This document shows positions 19,981-29,652 of a stretch of DNA of 64,000 bases, piece after piece. Below the pieces are notes generated by a model. That model was not told where the DNA came from, ran no database searches, and saw only the letters and a program-made list of their open reading frames with translations. The stretch is from Sulfurimonas sp. GTDB lineage: Bacteria > Campylobacterota > Campylobacteria > Campylobacterales > Sulfurimonadaceae. Positions within the stretch are counted from its first letter, which is position 1, and the number at the start of each line of letters is the position of its first letter. The translations under genes were made by a program, and so were the position numbers. Location: NCBI RefSeq assembly GCF_028714975.1, contig NZ_JAQTLH010000001.1, positions 248,001-312,000 of the forward strand, given 5' to 3'.

Positions 19981-20867
19981 TCTTTTTTTTCATAAATTTC
20001 TTTATGTTCGCCTTTGAATCTGCGATGTATCCAAAACCAAAATTTTGGCTCATCCGTTATAATTTTAGTAAGCCAATCCGCTTGAAGCTGCGTCGCTTTT
20101 TGGATATCTTCTTCTTCATTATCGCTTCTCTCTACCGGGATTTCGTCAAAAAATATTAAAGTATAATTTTCCTCATCATCCGTTTTTATTATAACAGGGA
20201 TAATCGCCGCATTGTATTTTCTTGCCAAATAAGCCGGAGTCGATGTCTGACGGGTACTTTTTCCCAAAAATTGAACTTCTACGCCTTCTCTCTGATTGAT
20301 TCCCGTATCAATCAAAATACCGCAAGCCTCACCGTTTTTAATGAGCCTTATAAGAGGTTTTATCACATTTGATTTTTCTAGTGATTTGTTTTTGAATTTG
20401 GAACGGGATTCTAAAACCCACTTTTGATAGTGGGAATTTTTCATCTTTTTATAAACGGCAGTTATGGGTTCTGCAAAAGCTCCTATCGCCGCTCCGCCTA
20501 ATTCCCAAGCACAGTAGTGAGATGTAACATATATTACCGCTCTTTGCTCTTCATGTGCTTTTTGCACCGCTTGAATATTCTTTATGGTTACTTTTTTTGC
20601 CAACTCTTCTTTACTCATATGTCTGATTTCCATTAGATGTAAAAAATTAAGCAGCAGGTTTTTAAAGCTGTACTTAACAATCTCTTCTTTGGCTTTTTGA
20701 CTAAGCGTATCACTGAATGTAAAATCTAAATTTATAAATCCGATACTTCTGTATCTAGGAGATAGATAGTATGCCAGTTTTGCTAAAAAAACAAAAAAAC
20801 TTTTTCTACATTTTTTCGGCAAAATCATTAAAAAATTTTCAAATATTAAAAAAAGTTTAAATCCCAT
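19977..20867 (-). CDS. Lipid A biosynthesis acyltransferase (LpxL/HtrB family)
   Basis: These inner-membrane enzymes add secondary acyl chains to Kdo2-lipid IVA on the cytoplasmic face. The catalytic H-x4-E motif is seen as SHYCAWELGG (about residue 115). GILIDTGINQ and the C-terminal WFWIHRRFKG are also typical. The N-terminal hydrophobic segment FVFLAKLAYYLS anchors it. At 296 residues it is a full-length member. Which acyl chain it transfers cannot be told. It may be monocistronic, divergent from the PDC protein gene. Confidence 0.92.
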   Translation of the reverse strand: MGFKLFLIFENFLMILPKKCRKSFFVFLAKLAYYLSPRYRSIGFINLDFTFSDTLSQKAKEEIVKYSFKNLLLNFLHLMEIRHMSKEELAKKVTIKNIQAVQKAHEEQRAVIYVTSHYCAWELGGAAIGAFAEPITAVYKKMKNSHYQKWVLESRSKFKNKSLEKSNVIKPLIRLIKNGEACGILIDTGINQREGVEVQFLGKSTRQTSTPAYLARKYNAAIIPVIIKTDDEENYTLIFFDEIPVERSDNEEEDIQKATQLQADWLTKIITDEPKFWFWIHRRFKGEHKEIYEKKD

Positions 20868-20959
20868 CGGTAAAATAGCTCCAATTCATTTTAAAAATGG
20901 ATTATATCAAATGAAAAGAGATAAAAAAATAACTTATGAAATTGTTACAATGCCTTTGG

Positions 20960-20965
20960 TATAAT
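20960..20965 (+). promoter_or_regulatory. Probable -10 box for the PDC-hisH operon
   Basis: A perfect TATAAT (TTTGGTATAATCACG) lies 36 bases before the ATG at 21001, without a recognisable -35. The 133-base gap to the lpxL-like gene is otherwise AT-rich and featureless. Confidence 0.45.
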
Positions 20966-21000
20966 CACGACAATTAAAAAAATTAATAAGGGTTGCAAAA

Positions 21001-21906
21001 ATGGTTATAGGGGATATTCAAAATTTTTCTGAAGGTCGTACCAAAGCAAGAGCATATTTTTGTTATCTTTTTTCAAAAAATATTCCAAACAGATTGCCCT
21101 CTTTATCCGTTGAGATGATAGTTCCAAGGCTTTTAAAGATTAAAGCGGATTTGGAGCATTGTGAGGGGGTATATCTTCTTGATAATCGCGGAGTTCAAAT
21201 TTCACCGACATATACGCCGGCAAAACAGATTGATGAAGATGCCGGAAAAATAAGAGCAGACCGTGCATACTATTATCGCGCAGTCAGGGAAGAGAGATGT
21301 ACGATAACCGACCCGTACCCGTCCATTATTACAGGCGAGCTTTGTGTCACGGCATCTCAACCTATTTTTGATGAACACGGTGAGCTGAAATATGTAGCAT
21401 GTCTTGATATGCCTCTTGAAGAGGTTATTTTAATATCTCGTTCAAGTAATTTTGATAGACTTTTTATAAATCTTTTTAGATACTCATATATGGCTTTTGC
21501 ACTTGCTTTAATAGCGGTTTCCGTACTTCTTTTTTTCAAAGGTATGCAGAGTTTTTTTATATACGAGATAACTCCTCAGCATTTTGAGATAAAGGATGTG
21601 TTTGAAGCTACGATTTTAATAACGCTGGCACTGGCAATATTTGATTTGGCAAAAACGATAATAGAAGAGGAGATATTCGGCAAGGATAAAGAGCATAGCA
21701 TCTCCGGACCGCATAAAACCATGGTTAGATTTTTAGGTTCAATCATTATAGCTCTATCAATAGAAGCATTGATGTTAGTATTTAAATTTGCAATTACAGA
21801 CCCTGAAAAAATTATCTATGCCATGTATATAGTTGCAGGCGTTTCAATGTTGCTTATAACTTTAGCGATATATATAAAATTTACAAAATTAAAGATTGAA
21901 GATTAA
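21001..21906 (+). CDS. PDC/Cache-like sensor domain protein with C-terminal membrane helices
   Basis: The N-terminal part (about 1-160) reads like a PDC/Cache ligand-sensing domain: EGVYLLDNRGVQISPTY, DRAYYYRAV and GELCVTASQPIFDEHGELKYVACLDM. It is followed by about four hydrophobic segments (about 162-185, 203-225, 240-262, 272-293). No signalling output domain (kinase, MCP, GGDEF) is present and there is no N-terminal membrane segment. No in-frame start exists further upstream before the stop at 20962. It precedes hisH by only 3 bases, but a role in histidine synthesis is not implied. Function unknown. Confidence 0.75.
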   Translation: MVIGDIQNFSEGRTKARAYFCYLFSKNIPNRLPSLSVEMIVPRLLKIKADLEHCEGVYLLDNRGVQISPTYTPAKQIDEDAGKIRADRAYYYRAVREERCTITDPYPSIITGELCVTASQPIFDEHGELKYVACLDMPLEEVILISRSSNFDRLFINLFRYSYMAFALALIAVSVLLFFKGMQSFFIYEITPQHFEIKDVFEATILITLALAIFDLAKTIIEEEIFGKDKEHSISGPHKTMVRFLGSIIIALSIEALMLVFKFAITDPEKIIYAMYIVAGVSMLLITLAIYIKFTKLKIED

Positions 21907-21909
21907 AGA

Positions 21910-22521
21910 ATGATAGGAATTGTTGATTATAACATGGGAAATTTGGCAAGTGTGCAAAACGCATTTGCCTCTTTAGGTGAAAAAACGGTTATAGAGAGTA
22001 ACCCGCAAAAATTTAAAAATTATGATAAGTTGCTACTTCCGGGAGTCGGCGCTTTTGGCGATGCGATGGAGCATTTAAAAGAGCGAAATATGGTAGAGGC
22101 TTTAAGAGAGTTTGCAGATAGCGGTAAGTATATGTTTGGCATATGTCTTGGAATGCAGCTGCTTTTTCAGAGCAGCGAAGAGTTTGGTTTTCATGAGGGC
22201 TTGGGTCTGATAAAAGGCAATGTTACCGCTTTTGATACGACTAAATTTAGCGAGCCGTTAAAAGTGCCTCATATGGGATGGAATAGGATGTTTACAAAAG
22301 AGCACCCGCTTTTTAAAGATTTAGATGAAGCGCACTATCTCTATTTTGTTCACACATATCATGTAAACTGTGCAGATGAAAAAGATATCATAGGTCGCAC
22401 AAACTACGGATACGAATTTACATCGGCCGTTGCGCATAACAATATTTTAGGAATTCAGCCACACCCTGAAAAAAGCCATAAAAACGGGCTTAAAATATTA
22501 GAAAATTTCATAAATTTGTAA
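21910..22521 (+). CDS. hisH: Imidazole glycerol phosphate synthase subunit HisH
   Basis: HisH is the glutaminase subunit that supplies ammonia to HisF in histidine biosynthesis. The class I glutamine amidotransferase triad is present: cysteine in YMFGICLGMQLLFQ (near 79) and the histidine/glutamate in IQPHPEKSHKNGL near the C-terminus. The oxyanion strand LPGVGAFGDAM is also clear. The length of 203 residues is normal. hisA follows after a 75-base gap that contains a hairpin repeat. hisF is not adjacent. Confidence 0.96.
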   Translation: MIGIVDYNMGNLASVQNAFASLGEKTVIESNPQKFKNYDKLLLPGVGAFGDAMEHLKERNMVEALREFADSGKYMFGICLGMQLLFQSSEEFGFHEGLGLIKGNVTAFDTTKFSEPLKVPHMGWNRMFTKEHPLFKDLDEAHYLYFVHTYHVNCADEKDIIGRTNYGYEFTSAVAHNNILGIQPHPEKSHKNGLKILENFINL

Positions 22522-22551
22522 AACAATAAATTCCGGCGCAAAGAGCCAACC

Positions 22552-22572
22552 TTCAGTCGCCTTAGCGGCGTA
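22552..22572 (+). repeat. Dispersed hairpin repeat, copy 2 (between hisH and hisA)
   Basis: TTCAGTCGCCTTAGCGGCGTA nearly matches the element in the clpB leader (AGTCGCCTCAGCGGCGTA) and is followed by the same ATAAAATTAAGGA run before the hisA start. Relative to the clpB copy, the stretch between hairpin and tail is shortened by about 26 bases. Confidence 0.6.
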
Positions 22573-22596
22573 TGAAATAAAATTAAGGAGAAAAAA

Positions 22597-23307
22597 ATGA
22601 CTTTATACCCTGCTATTGATTTAAAAGACGGAAAAGCAGTAAGACTTACAAAAGGTCTTATGGATAGTGCAAAAATCTACTCCGATGAACCTTGGATGCT
22701 TGTAAAAAAGTTTGAAGAGATGGGAGCCCTGTGGGTTCATCTGGTTGATTTAAACGGTGCCTTTGCAGGTGAGCCGAAAAATTTGGAGCAGATAATAAAA
22801 ATTAGGCAAAATTGTAGTGTTAAGCTTGAACTCGGCGGCGGCATACGCGATGAAGCAACTATCAAAAAGATGCTTGAAATCGGTATAGACAGAGTTATTT
22901 TAGGCTCAATTGCAGTAAAAAATCCACAATTTGTTAAAGAGATGGCAGCAAAATATCCCATAGCAGTCGGAATCGATGCCATAGACGGTTTTGTTGCAGT
23001 TGAGGGGTGGGGTGAAGTTAGCTCAATGAGAGCAACCGACTTGGCTAAAGAGTTTGCAAATGCAGGTGTTGAAGCGATTATATGTACGGATGTAAGCAAA
23101 GACGGAACTCTAAGCGGCGTAAATGTGGAGTTCACGGTGGATATCGCTAAGGCTAGCGGAGTTAGCACGATTGCAAGCGGCGGTGTTAGGGATGAGAGAG
23201 ATATCCAAGCTTTAATGGCTACAAAAAGTGTTGACGGCGTGATTATAGGCAAGGCATATTACGAGGGAACTCTTGATTTGCCAAAAATGTTTAAGTTGAT
23301 TAATTAA
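22597..23307 (+). CDS. hisA: ProFAR isomerase HisA
   Basis: HisA isomerises ProFAR to PRFAR, the fourth step of histidine synthesis. The (beta/alpha)8 barrel of 236 residues begins [16 protein letters not shown] with the catalytic aspartate. Its second half has the other catalytic aspartate and phosphate site ([34 protein letters not shown]). The ATG is preceded by AAGGAG. It may be transcribed together with hisH. Confidence 0.96.
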   Translation: MTLYPAIDLKDGKAVRLTKGLMDSAKIYSDEPWMLVKKFEEMGALWVHLVDLNGAFAGEPKNLEQIIKIRQNCSVKLELGGGIRDEATIKKMLEIGIDRVILGSIAVKNPQFVKEMAAKYPIAVGIDAIDGFVAVEGWGEVSSMRATDLAKEFANAGVEAIICTDVSKDGTLSGVNVEFTVDIAKASGVSTIASGGVRDERDIQALMATKSVDGVIIGKAYYEGTLDLPKMFKLIN

Positions 23308-23387
23308 GCCCTGCTTAATCATAAAATAAATAAAATTTAGGTAAAATTGATGGTTAATTTGCAAATATTTATAGAAAAGGATTTCAT

Positions 23388-23762
23388 TTGAAATTACTTG
23401 TTGTTGATGATAGCTCTACAATGCGTCGTATTATAAAAAACACATTACAAAGATTAGGGCATAAAGATATTTTAGAAGGCGGAGACGGTGTTGAGGGTTG
23501 GAATACTTTAAATGCAAATCCGGATGTTGATATGCTGATTACAGATTGGAATATGCCTGAAATGAATGGGCTTGAGCTTGTTAAAAAAGTCCGTGCAGAT
23601 GCTCGTTTTACGGATTTGCCTATAATTATGGTAACGACGGAGGGCGGTAAAGCAGAGGTTATAACGGCTCTTAAAGCAGGGGTTAATAACTATATAGTGA
23701 AGCCTTTTACACCGCAAGTTTTAAAAGAGAAGCTTGGCGCAGTTATGGGTATTGAAGGTTAA
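23388..23762 (+). CDS. cheY: CheY-type single-domain response regulator
   Basis: This 124-residue receiver domain is expected to bind the flagellar switch when phosphorylated by CheA. The acidic pocket (VVDDSSTM), phosphoacceptor aspartate (LITDWNMPEMNG), conserved threonine (IMVTTEGGKAE) and lysine (YIVKPFTP) are all present. The start is TTG with AAAAGG eight bases upstream. The order cheY-prmA-ftsH is shared with Helicobacter, which supports calling it the chemotaxis CheY rather than an orphan regulator. Its stop overlaps the prmA start. Confidence 0.93.
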   Translation: MKLLVVDDSSTMRRIIKNTLQRLGHKDILEGGDGVEGWNTLNANPDVDMLITDWNMPEMNGLELVKKVRADARFTDLPIIMVTTEGGKAEVITALKAGVNNYIVKPFTPQVLKEKLGAVMGIEG

Positions 23763-24595
23763 TGCAAGATCATTATTTTGAATTAGTAGTCAAGGTATCT
23801 TCTCATCATTCACTCTTTTCAGATTTTTTAGCAGATACGCTTCCCGTCGGTTTTGAAGAGACTGATGAGGGCTTTATTATTAGAAGTGAAGATGAACTTG
23901 ACACTATAATATGGGGATTAGAGCAGTTCGCGGAAGCTTTGCAAAAAGCATTAGGTCAAAATATAGAAATCGAATGCAAGCAGACAAAACTCAAAAGCAG
24001 TGACTGGGTGCAAGTTTATCAAAATAGCATCAAACCTTTAACTATAGATAAGTTTTATATCCATCCGACATGGGATGAGCCAAGCAGTGAATTGATAAAT
24101 ATAGTTATAGATCCGGCTTTGGCGTTTGGTACGGGACATCATCCGACAACGGCATCATCACTAAGAGCAGTTGCAAGATATGTAAAAAAAGGCGACAGGG
24201 TTCTTGATGTAGGCTGCGGAAGCGGTATACTCGGTGTCGGAGCGCTTAAACTGGGCGCTATAGTCGATGCATGCGATACTGATGTCGTATGTATAGAAAA
24301 TAGTGAGTTGAATGCTCAGCTAAACGGGGTGAAATTTGAAAACTTGTGGGAAGGCTCTTGCAGCTTGGCAAAAAATAAGTATGACATTGTCGTAGCAAAT
24401 ATAGTAGCCGATGTTTTGACTTTTATAGCAAATGATTTAAAAAGTGTTTTAAAAGATGGCGGAGTGCTTGTTTTATCGGGAATATTAGATAAATATGAAT
24501 CAAAAGTTTTAAAATTTTATCAAGATTTTGAAATTGAAGAGAAAATAACTCAAGATGAGTGGGTTACATTAATACTAAAACAAGGTAAAAAATAG
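23762..24595 (+). CDS. prmA: Ribosomal protein L11 methyltransferase
   Basis: PrmA trimethylates ribosomal protein L11 using S-adenosylmethionine. The methyltransferase domain has motif I VLDVGCGSGILGVGALKLGA (about 149-168), the preceding substrate segment DPALAFGTGHHPTTASSL and the post-motif VANIVADVLTFI. An N-terminal substrate-recognition domain takes up about 1-90. It shares one base with the cheY stop and is followed by ftsH after two bases. Confidence 0.95.
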   Translation: MQDHYFELVVKVSSHHSLFSDFLADTLPVGFEETDEGFIIRSEDELDTIIWGLEQFAEALQKALGQNIEIECKQTKLKSSDWVQVYQNSIKPLTIDKFYIHPTWDEPSSELINIVIDPALAFGTGHHPTTASSLRAVARYVKKGDRVLDVGCGSGILGVGALKLGAIVDACDTDVVCIENSELNAQLNGVKFENLWEGSCSLAKNKYDIVVANIVADVLTFIANDLKSVLKDGGVLVLSGILDKYESKVLKFYQDFEIEEKITQDEWVTLILKQGKK

Positions 24596-24597
24596 AT

Positions 24598-26595
24598 ATG
24601 CAAAATCAAAACAACAATGAAAAAGATAATAACTTTTTTAATAAAAATCCGCTGATAACTTTTGCAATCTTTTCAGTCATAATTATTTTACTTTTTAAGA
24701 CATTAATGGGGGAAAACAGCGGTTCTGAAGCGGTTGTATCCGCAAGTAAAAAAGCAAAACAGATAAGTTATTCGGAGTTAAAATCATTAATAGAATCTAA
24801 AAGTTTAAAAAAAGTCGATATCGGACAGAGTTATATTAAAGGATTGTCAACAGATGGTTTAACGATTTATACTACTAGAATAGTTCCGGGTGATTCAAAG
24901 CTTACTGAAGAGTTGGAGAAGCAAGGCATAGAGTATGGAGGATTTAGCGAAACTAACTGGTTTACAGAGATGTTTGGGTGGCTGTTTCCTTTTTTAATAA
25001 TTATAGCTATATGGATGTTTTTTGCCGGACGAATGCAAAAAAGTATGGGCAGCGGCATTTTAGGCATGGGCGGTTCTAAGAGAATGATTAACTCCGAAAA
25101 GCCAAAAACAAAATTTGATGATGTAGCCGGAGTAGAAGAGGCAAAAGAGGAAGTGCAAGAGATTGTAGACTTTTTAAAGTATCCTGCCCGTTATGTCGAG
25201 ATTGGTGCAAAAATTCCAAAAGGCGTCCTTTTAGTCGGAAGTCCGGGTACCGGAAAAACACTTTTGGCAAAGGCCGTTGCGGGTGAAGCGGATGTTCCGT
25301 TTTTTTCGGTAAGCGGTTCTAGTTTTATAGAGATGTTTGTCGGTGTAGGAGCGGCTCGTGTTCGTGATCTTTTTGAGCAGGCAAAAAAGGATGCGCCGAG
25401 CATAATTTTTATAGATGAGATAGATGCTATAGGAAAAAGTCGTGCAGCCGGTGCAAATATGGGCGGAAATGATGAGAGAGAGCAGACTCTCAATCAACTT
25501 TTAGCAGAGATGGACGGATTTGGGACGGATACTCCTATAATTATTTTAGCTGCAACAAACAGACCTGAAATTTTAGATCAGGCGCTTTTGCGTCCAGGAC
25601 GATTTGATAGACAAGTTTTGGTTGATAAACCGGATTTTGAGGGTCGTATAAAAATTTTAAAAGTGCATGTTAAGGGCGTTAAAATGGACGCTGATGTTGA
25701 CCTTGAAGAGGTTGCGCGTCTTACAGCCGGTTTGGCGGGTGCCGATTTGGCAAATATTGTTAACGAAGCAGCACTTTTAGCAGGTAGAAAGAGCCAAAAA
25801 ACAGTTACTCAAAAAGATCTTTATGAAGCAGTTGAGCGTGCTTTGGCAGGTCTTGCTAAAAAATCTCGCAGAATCAATCCGAAAGAGAAAAAAATTGTGG
25901 CATATCATGAGAGCGGACACGCACTCCTTGCAGAAACAACCGTCGGTGCAAAGAAAGTTTCAAAAGTCTCTATCGTGCCTCGCGGTTTAGCAGCTTTGGG
26001 TTATACTCTTAATACTCCTGAAGAGAATAAGTTTATGATGCAGCATCATGAGCTTTGGGCTGAAGTTGATGTACTTCTGGGCGGTCGCGCCGCAGAAGAG
26101 GTATTTATAGGTGAGATATCTACGGGTGCAGGAAATGATTTGGAGCGTGCTACTGATATTATAAAATCTATGGTTCAAACTTACGGTATGAGCGATGTTG
26201 CAGGACTAATGGTATTGGAGAAAAGCAGACACTCTTTCTTGGGCGGTTATGGACAATCATCAAGAGAATATAGCGATAAGATGGCTGAAAATATGGATGA
26301 ATTTATAAAATCATCACTTCAAGAGAGATATAAAGAGGTTGTAAAAAGACTTCAAGATTATAGACCGGCAATCGAAGATATAGTAAAGCTTCTTTATAAA
26401 AAAGAGAATATTACCGGTGAAGAAGTTAGAGAGATTATTATAGGTTTTGAGAAAGAAAACGGCTTAGAGTCAAAAGTAAACTTAGTCGTCGATGATATTG
26501 AAGAGGAACTTAAAGCTGATGCTAAAATGGTTCAAGATGATGAGAATAGCGAAAAAAATATAACACAAGATAAAGAGGAATCAGATGAGAAATAA
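24598..26595 (+). CDS. ftsH: ATP-dependent zinc metalloprotease FtsH
   Basis: FtsH is a hexameric inner-membrane AAA+ protease that removes misfolded membrane proteins and regulators. Two N-terminal membrane segments (about 18-38 and 124-146) bracket a periplasmic domain. Walker A is GSPGTGKT at 214-221 (serine in place of the usual proline). Walker B is [11 protein letters not shown], and the SRH region is present. The zinc site HESGH lies near 437. The 665 residues are normal. The acidic C-terminal tail overlaps the next gene by 11 bases. Confidence 0.97.
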   Translation: MQNQNNNEKDNNFFNKNPLITFAIFSVIIILLFKTLMGENSGSEAVVSASKKAKQISYSELKSLIESKSLKKVDIGQSYIKGLSTDGLTIYTTRIVPGDSKLTEELEKQGIEYGGFSETNWFTEMFGWLFPFLIIIAIWMFFAGRMQKSMGSGILGMGGSKRMINSEKPKTKFDDVAGVEEAKEEVQEIVDFLKYPARYVEIGAKIPKGVLLVGSPGTGKTLLAKAVAGEADVPFFSVSGSSFIEMFVGVGAARVRDLFEQAKKDAPSIIFIDEIDAIGKSRAAGANMGGNDEREQTLNQLLAEMDGFGTDTPIIILAATNRPEILDQALLRPGRFDRQVLVDKPDFEGRIKILKVHVKGVKMDADVDLEEVARLTAGLAGADLANIVNEAALLAGRKSQKTVTQKDLYEAVERALAGLAKKSRRINPKEKKIVAYHESGHALLAETTVGAKKVSKVSIVPRGLAALGYTLNTPEENKFMMQHHELWAEVDVLLGGRAAEEVFIGEISTGAGNDLERATDIIKSMVQTYGMSDVAGLMVLEKSRHSFLGGYGQSSREYSDKMAENMDEFIKSSLQERYKEVVKRLQDYRPAIEDIVKLLYKKENITGEEVREIIIGFEKENGLESKVNLVVDDIEEELKADAKMVQDDENSEKNITQDKEESDEK

Positions 26596-27232
26596 TCTTT
26601 TACCGATTGCTAAAGAGGGGTGGAGTTACATAGTAGGAGCTCTTTTGTTGATGCTGGTTTTTATGCTTCTTCATTTGGCATTTTTACAGTTTTTTGCTTT
26701 TTTAGCTACACTGTTTTTTGTTTTTGTTTTTAGAAATCCTGAGAGACAAAACATGCTTTACCAAGAAAATAGCGTTGTTAGTCCGGTTGATGGAACGGTA
26801 ATTTCTATAGAAGAGCTAGATAATGATGATAGCTATGCATATAAAGTAGATATTGATAACAGCTACCTAGATGTCTCTTTGTTAAGAGTTCCTTTTACAT
26901 CGGTGCTAGAACATGTCGAGCTGCACAGAGGTACAAGACTCTCTAATATGTCTTCTCTCTCAAAAGTGCTAAATGAAAATGCAAAATTGGTATTTAGCGA
27001 TAAAAACTCAAACAATAAAGTAAAAATTACCCATACATTAAAGCAGAGCTTTAAGAGTATAGATTTGGATGTAGCAAATTTACAAAATTTGCAGCAAGGT
27101 TCAAGATACGGTCTTATGATAAACGGGGTTACAACACTTTATTTACCACATAATTTTAGATTAAATATCAGTTTGGGCGCTGAACTAATAGCTTCTGAAT
27201 CGCTTCTAGGTTATTTTACAAGCGAAAAATAA
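26585..27232 (+). CDS. Phosphatidylserine decarboxylase-related protein, apparently lacking the pyruvoyl serine
   Basis: The 215-residue protein has two N-terminal membrane segments (about 15-50), the family motif VSPVDGTVISIEEL (about 65) and a C-terminal YLP segment, like the short phosphatidylserine decarboxylase-related proteins. Active members self-cleave at a Gly-Ser (usually GSR) just before the YLP strand to form the pyruvoyl cofactor. Here that place reads GLMINGVTTLYLP, with no serine. An isolated GSR occurs ten residues earlier. Decarboxylase activity is therefore doubtful by my reading. It overlaps ftsH, so the two are coupled. Confidence 0.75.
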   Translation: MRNNLLPIAKEGWSYIVGALLLMLVFMLLHLAFLQFFAFLATLFFVFVFRNPERQNMLYQENSVVSPVDGTVISIEELDNDDSYAYKVDIDNSYLDVSLLRVPFTSVLEHVELHRGTRLSNMSSLSKVLNENAKLVFSDKNSNNKVKITHTLKQSFKSIDLDVANLQNLQQGSRYGLMINGVTTLYLPHNFRLNISLGAELIASESLLGYFTSEK

Positions 27233-27241
27233 TCTATAAAA

Positions 27242-27274
27242 AAATCTCAGAAGCAGAAACTAATTCTGAGATTT
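27242..27274. terminator. Bidirectional intrinsic terminator between the psd-like gene and pflB
   Basis: The perfect 11-base arms AAATCTCAGAA and TTCTGAGATTT flank an 11-base loop. On the minus strand the stem is followed by a T-run, and the hairpin includes the pflB stop codon. On the plus strand it is followed by a weaker T-rich stretch, so it can serve both convergent genes. Confidence 0.85.
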
Positions 27275-29602
27275 ACCTTTTTCAAACATCAATTTATCAG
27301 AATCAATATTAAAATTAAAATATTCGGAATTAAAGTTATTTTTGTTTATTTTTGAGAGCTGTATTACCGCTGCTTTGTTGTTTTTTGCCTCTAAATAAAG
27401 AAGACCGAGTGCATATCTGCTCTCTAAAAAATTTATATCTTTCATTTTAGATAGTTCTAAAAGAGCTATCGCATTTTCATGATGATTTGCCGCCGTTGAA
27501 GCAACAGCACCTAAAAATAGAGTTTGAGCATCTTGAACCTTAAGATTGTCAATAAGATTGTTATAGAGTGCATATGACTCCTCATAAGCACCGTCATAGA
27601 GTGAGGCAAGTGCTAATGCACTCGTTAATTCGTGCGTTTGCCCGGTTGTTGATTCTAATGATTTTCTTATGTTTTCTCTTAAAAAATATAATTTTCCCGT
27701 AATCAAATTTTGTTGGATATATAGATATCTTGTAACATATGCACCAAAATTAAAATCATTGAAATTGAACTCCTGCATTTTTAAATAGTTCATGACATCA
27801 CTTGCATACTCTTTAGACCCTGTTTTGTTAAAATATGCATCAATATACATCAGATGCGGCAATATCTCATTTGGAAGAAGCGCAGTAAGCTTGTTTGCGG
27901 ATTTTTGAGCCGTTTCTAAATTATTTAGTTTAAGTGCTATGATTATATCCAAAGCTAAATAGAGAGGTTTTTTTTGATATTTTTTATCCGGCCAATCGCT
28001 GGCTGAGAGAGTATTGCCCTCACTGATATAAATCAGGGTATTGTAAAGGTCGATATCTTCGGAAGATTCTTCGCGTGAGACAGCATCTTTAACAATTGAT
28101 GCTAATTTTTCGCTCTCTTTGTTTATAAGCTGAGAGGTCATAATTGCATATATTCCGGATAGATAATTTTTTGCATCTAAATTATATGAACGCAAAAAAT
28201 GTTTATTAGCATCTACCATATTACCCATTTGAGCGTAAGTCAAAGCTAGGTTATAGTGTAAAATAGAGTGTTTAGGCTGAATATCGACTAATTTTAAAAG
28301 CATCTCGTTTGCTTCTCTGATTTTAAAAGAGAGAGCTTTTTTGATAGCAGCGGCAATTCCTGCATTTACACTTGATAAAGAGGAACTTTTCGTTAAATAC
28401 TCTTGTGCAGAACCTACATCATCAATAAAAATATTTGCATTTCCTTTTCGTATGTAGCTTATTGTTTGATTTGCATTAAATATTTTATACGGCGAGAAGT
28501 AAAATATCTTTTGATAATCTATCTCTTTGCTGTTGATTATTAGGCTTCTATATCTTTTTTGAGCCAAATCCTGATTAAACAAGGACTCTTTTAGTTTTAC
28601 TTTAATCGGATAGGGTTTATAAATGTCATCTCTAAACATATCGGTAGCATTTTCTATCTCTTTTGCCGCTTCCTGAACTTGACCTGCCTTTAAGTCTATA
28701 TAACCAAGAGCAAGCTGGGCTTTCATCGGTTCAATATTATTTTTAATAGCGTTTTGTAAATATTTTTTTGCAAGCGTCAAATCACCTACTCTTGCATACA
28801 GAAGACCTAAGCTAAAATAGTCGGATGGTGAATTGTTTTTTTCCATACTCTCGATAGCGCTAATGTCATTATTAAATAAAGCGTTAATCTTTGAGCTTAG
28901 ATTATTTTGAGTTTTTATATACTCATTTGTAGTCGGATTTTTAAGTGCGCTTAGAGCTTCTAGGTAGTTACCGTTATAGTAACTGATAAGCGCATAGTAG
29001 TATGAGTATAAGGGAGACTGTCTCTCTTGCGGCAGATAAGCATATGCCAAATCAATGTAATATCTAAAATTTTTCTCATTTTCAAGATATAGTGAACAAA
29101 CAGCCGCGTTTATGGCACTTACACATCTTTTTTCATTGTTTTGTATGGCTTTTTGAAATGAGTTTAGAGCTGTTTCATACTGACCGTCTTTAAGTTGAGC
29201 AACTCCCAGATTGTAGGCTGAAACTGCTTCGCTATAGTATGCAATCTTCTCATAAAGAGAGAGAGCTTCGTTTTTTGAGCCCGTGGAGTAAAGATAATCC
29301 GCTTTGGCTATCATATTTTCTATTTTGCTCGGTTCAACGGGTTCACTAATCTCTTGAGAGAGTTTTTCTTCTATTTGAGCTGCAGGAATATTTGTATGCT
29401 TTTTTGCTTTAACTTTAATGAGTATAAAAGCGCCGATTGCTATTATTAAGAGAACCCCGACACCGATACCTATATATATAAGCTTTTTTTTCTTCTCGGA
29501 TGATGAATCTTCCCCGCCTGCCGATTTGCCCGAAGAGGCACTATCATTTGCGGCATCACTGTCTTCAATGATTATTATCTCTTCTTCTAATCCATCAGCC
29601 AT
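27260..29602 (-). CDS. pflB: PflB-like flagellar motor TPR protein
   Basis: In Campylobacter, PflB is an inner-membrane TPR protein of the flagellar motor scaffold that helps seat extra stator units. This 780-residue product has the matching architecture: an acidic, serine-rich cytoplasmic N-terminus (about 1-35), one membrane segment (about 41-63) and a long periplasmic region of TPR-like helix pairs (for example EALSLYEKIAYYSEAVSAYN, HSILHYNLALTYAQMGN). It lies directly downstream of serS, as PflB does in Campylobacter and Helicobacter (recalled, not searched). Sequence conservation in this family is low, so synteny and architecture carry the call. Confidence 0.82.
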   Translation of the reverse strand: MADGLEEEIIIIEDSDAANDSASSGKSAGGEDSSSEKKKKLIYIGIGVGVLLIIAIGAFILIKVKAKKHTNIPAAQIEEKLSQEISEPVEPSKIENMIAKADYLYSTGSKNEALSLYEKIAYYSEAVSAYNLGVAQLKDGQYETALNSFQKAIQNNEKRCVSAINAAVCSLYLENEKNFRYYIDLAYAYLPQERQSPLYSYYYALISYYNGNYLEALSALKNPTTNEYIKTQNNLSSKINALFNNDISAIESMEKNNSPSDYFSLGLLYARVGDLTLAKKYLQNAIKNNIEPMKAQLALGYIDLKAGQVQEAAKEIENATDMFRDDIYKPYPIKVKLKESLFNQDLAQKRYRSLIINSKEIDYQKIFYFSPYKIFNANQTISYIRKGNANIFIDDVGSAQEYLTKSSSLSSVNAGIAAAIKKALSFKIREANEMLLKLVDIQPKHSILHYNLALTYAQMGNMVDANKHFLRSYNLDAKNYLSGIYAIMTSQLINKESEKLASIVKDAVSREESSEDIDLYNTLIYISEGNTLSASDWPDKKYQKKPLYLALDIIIALKLNNLETAQKSANKLTALLPNEILPHLMYIDAYFNKTGSKEYASDVMNYLKMQEFNFNDFNFGAYVTRYLYIQQNLITGKLYFLRENIRKSLESTTGQTHELTSALALASLYDGAYEESYALYNNLIDNLKVQDAQTLFLGAVASTAANHHENAIALLELSKMKDINFLESRYALGLLYLEAKNNKAAVIQLSKINKNNFNSEYFNFNIDSDKLMFEKGKSQN

Positions 29603-29652
29603 TCTCTACCTTGCCATCGTTTCTTTTTTAAAGCAAAAAAGGTACCATAAAG

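Noticed and set aside
22737-23252. 171-residue minus-strand ORF opposite hisA
   Set aside because: Shadow of hisA; composition rich in serine, isoleucine and proline from reverse reading of a barrel gene, no start signal.
23303-23319. ATTAAGC-CCT-GCTTAAT hairpin at the end of hisA as a terminator
   Set aside because: No T-run follows on either strand, and the stem overlaps the hisA stop by composition only.
25191-25497. Minus-strand ORFs inside ftsH
   Set aside because: They mirror the conserved Walker A/B region of ftsH and lack family similarity or translation signals.
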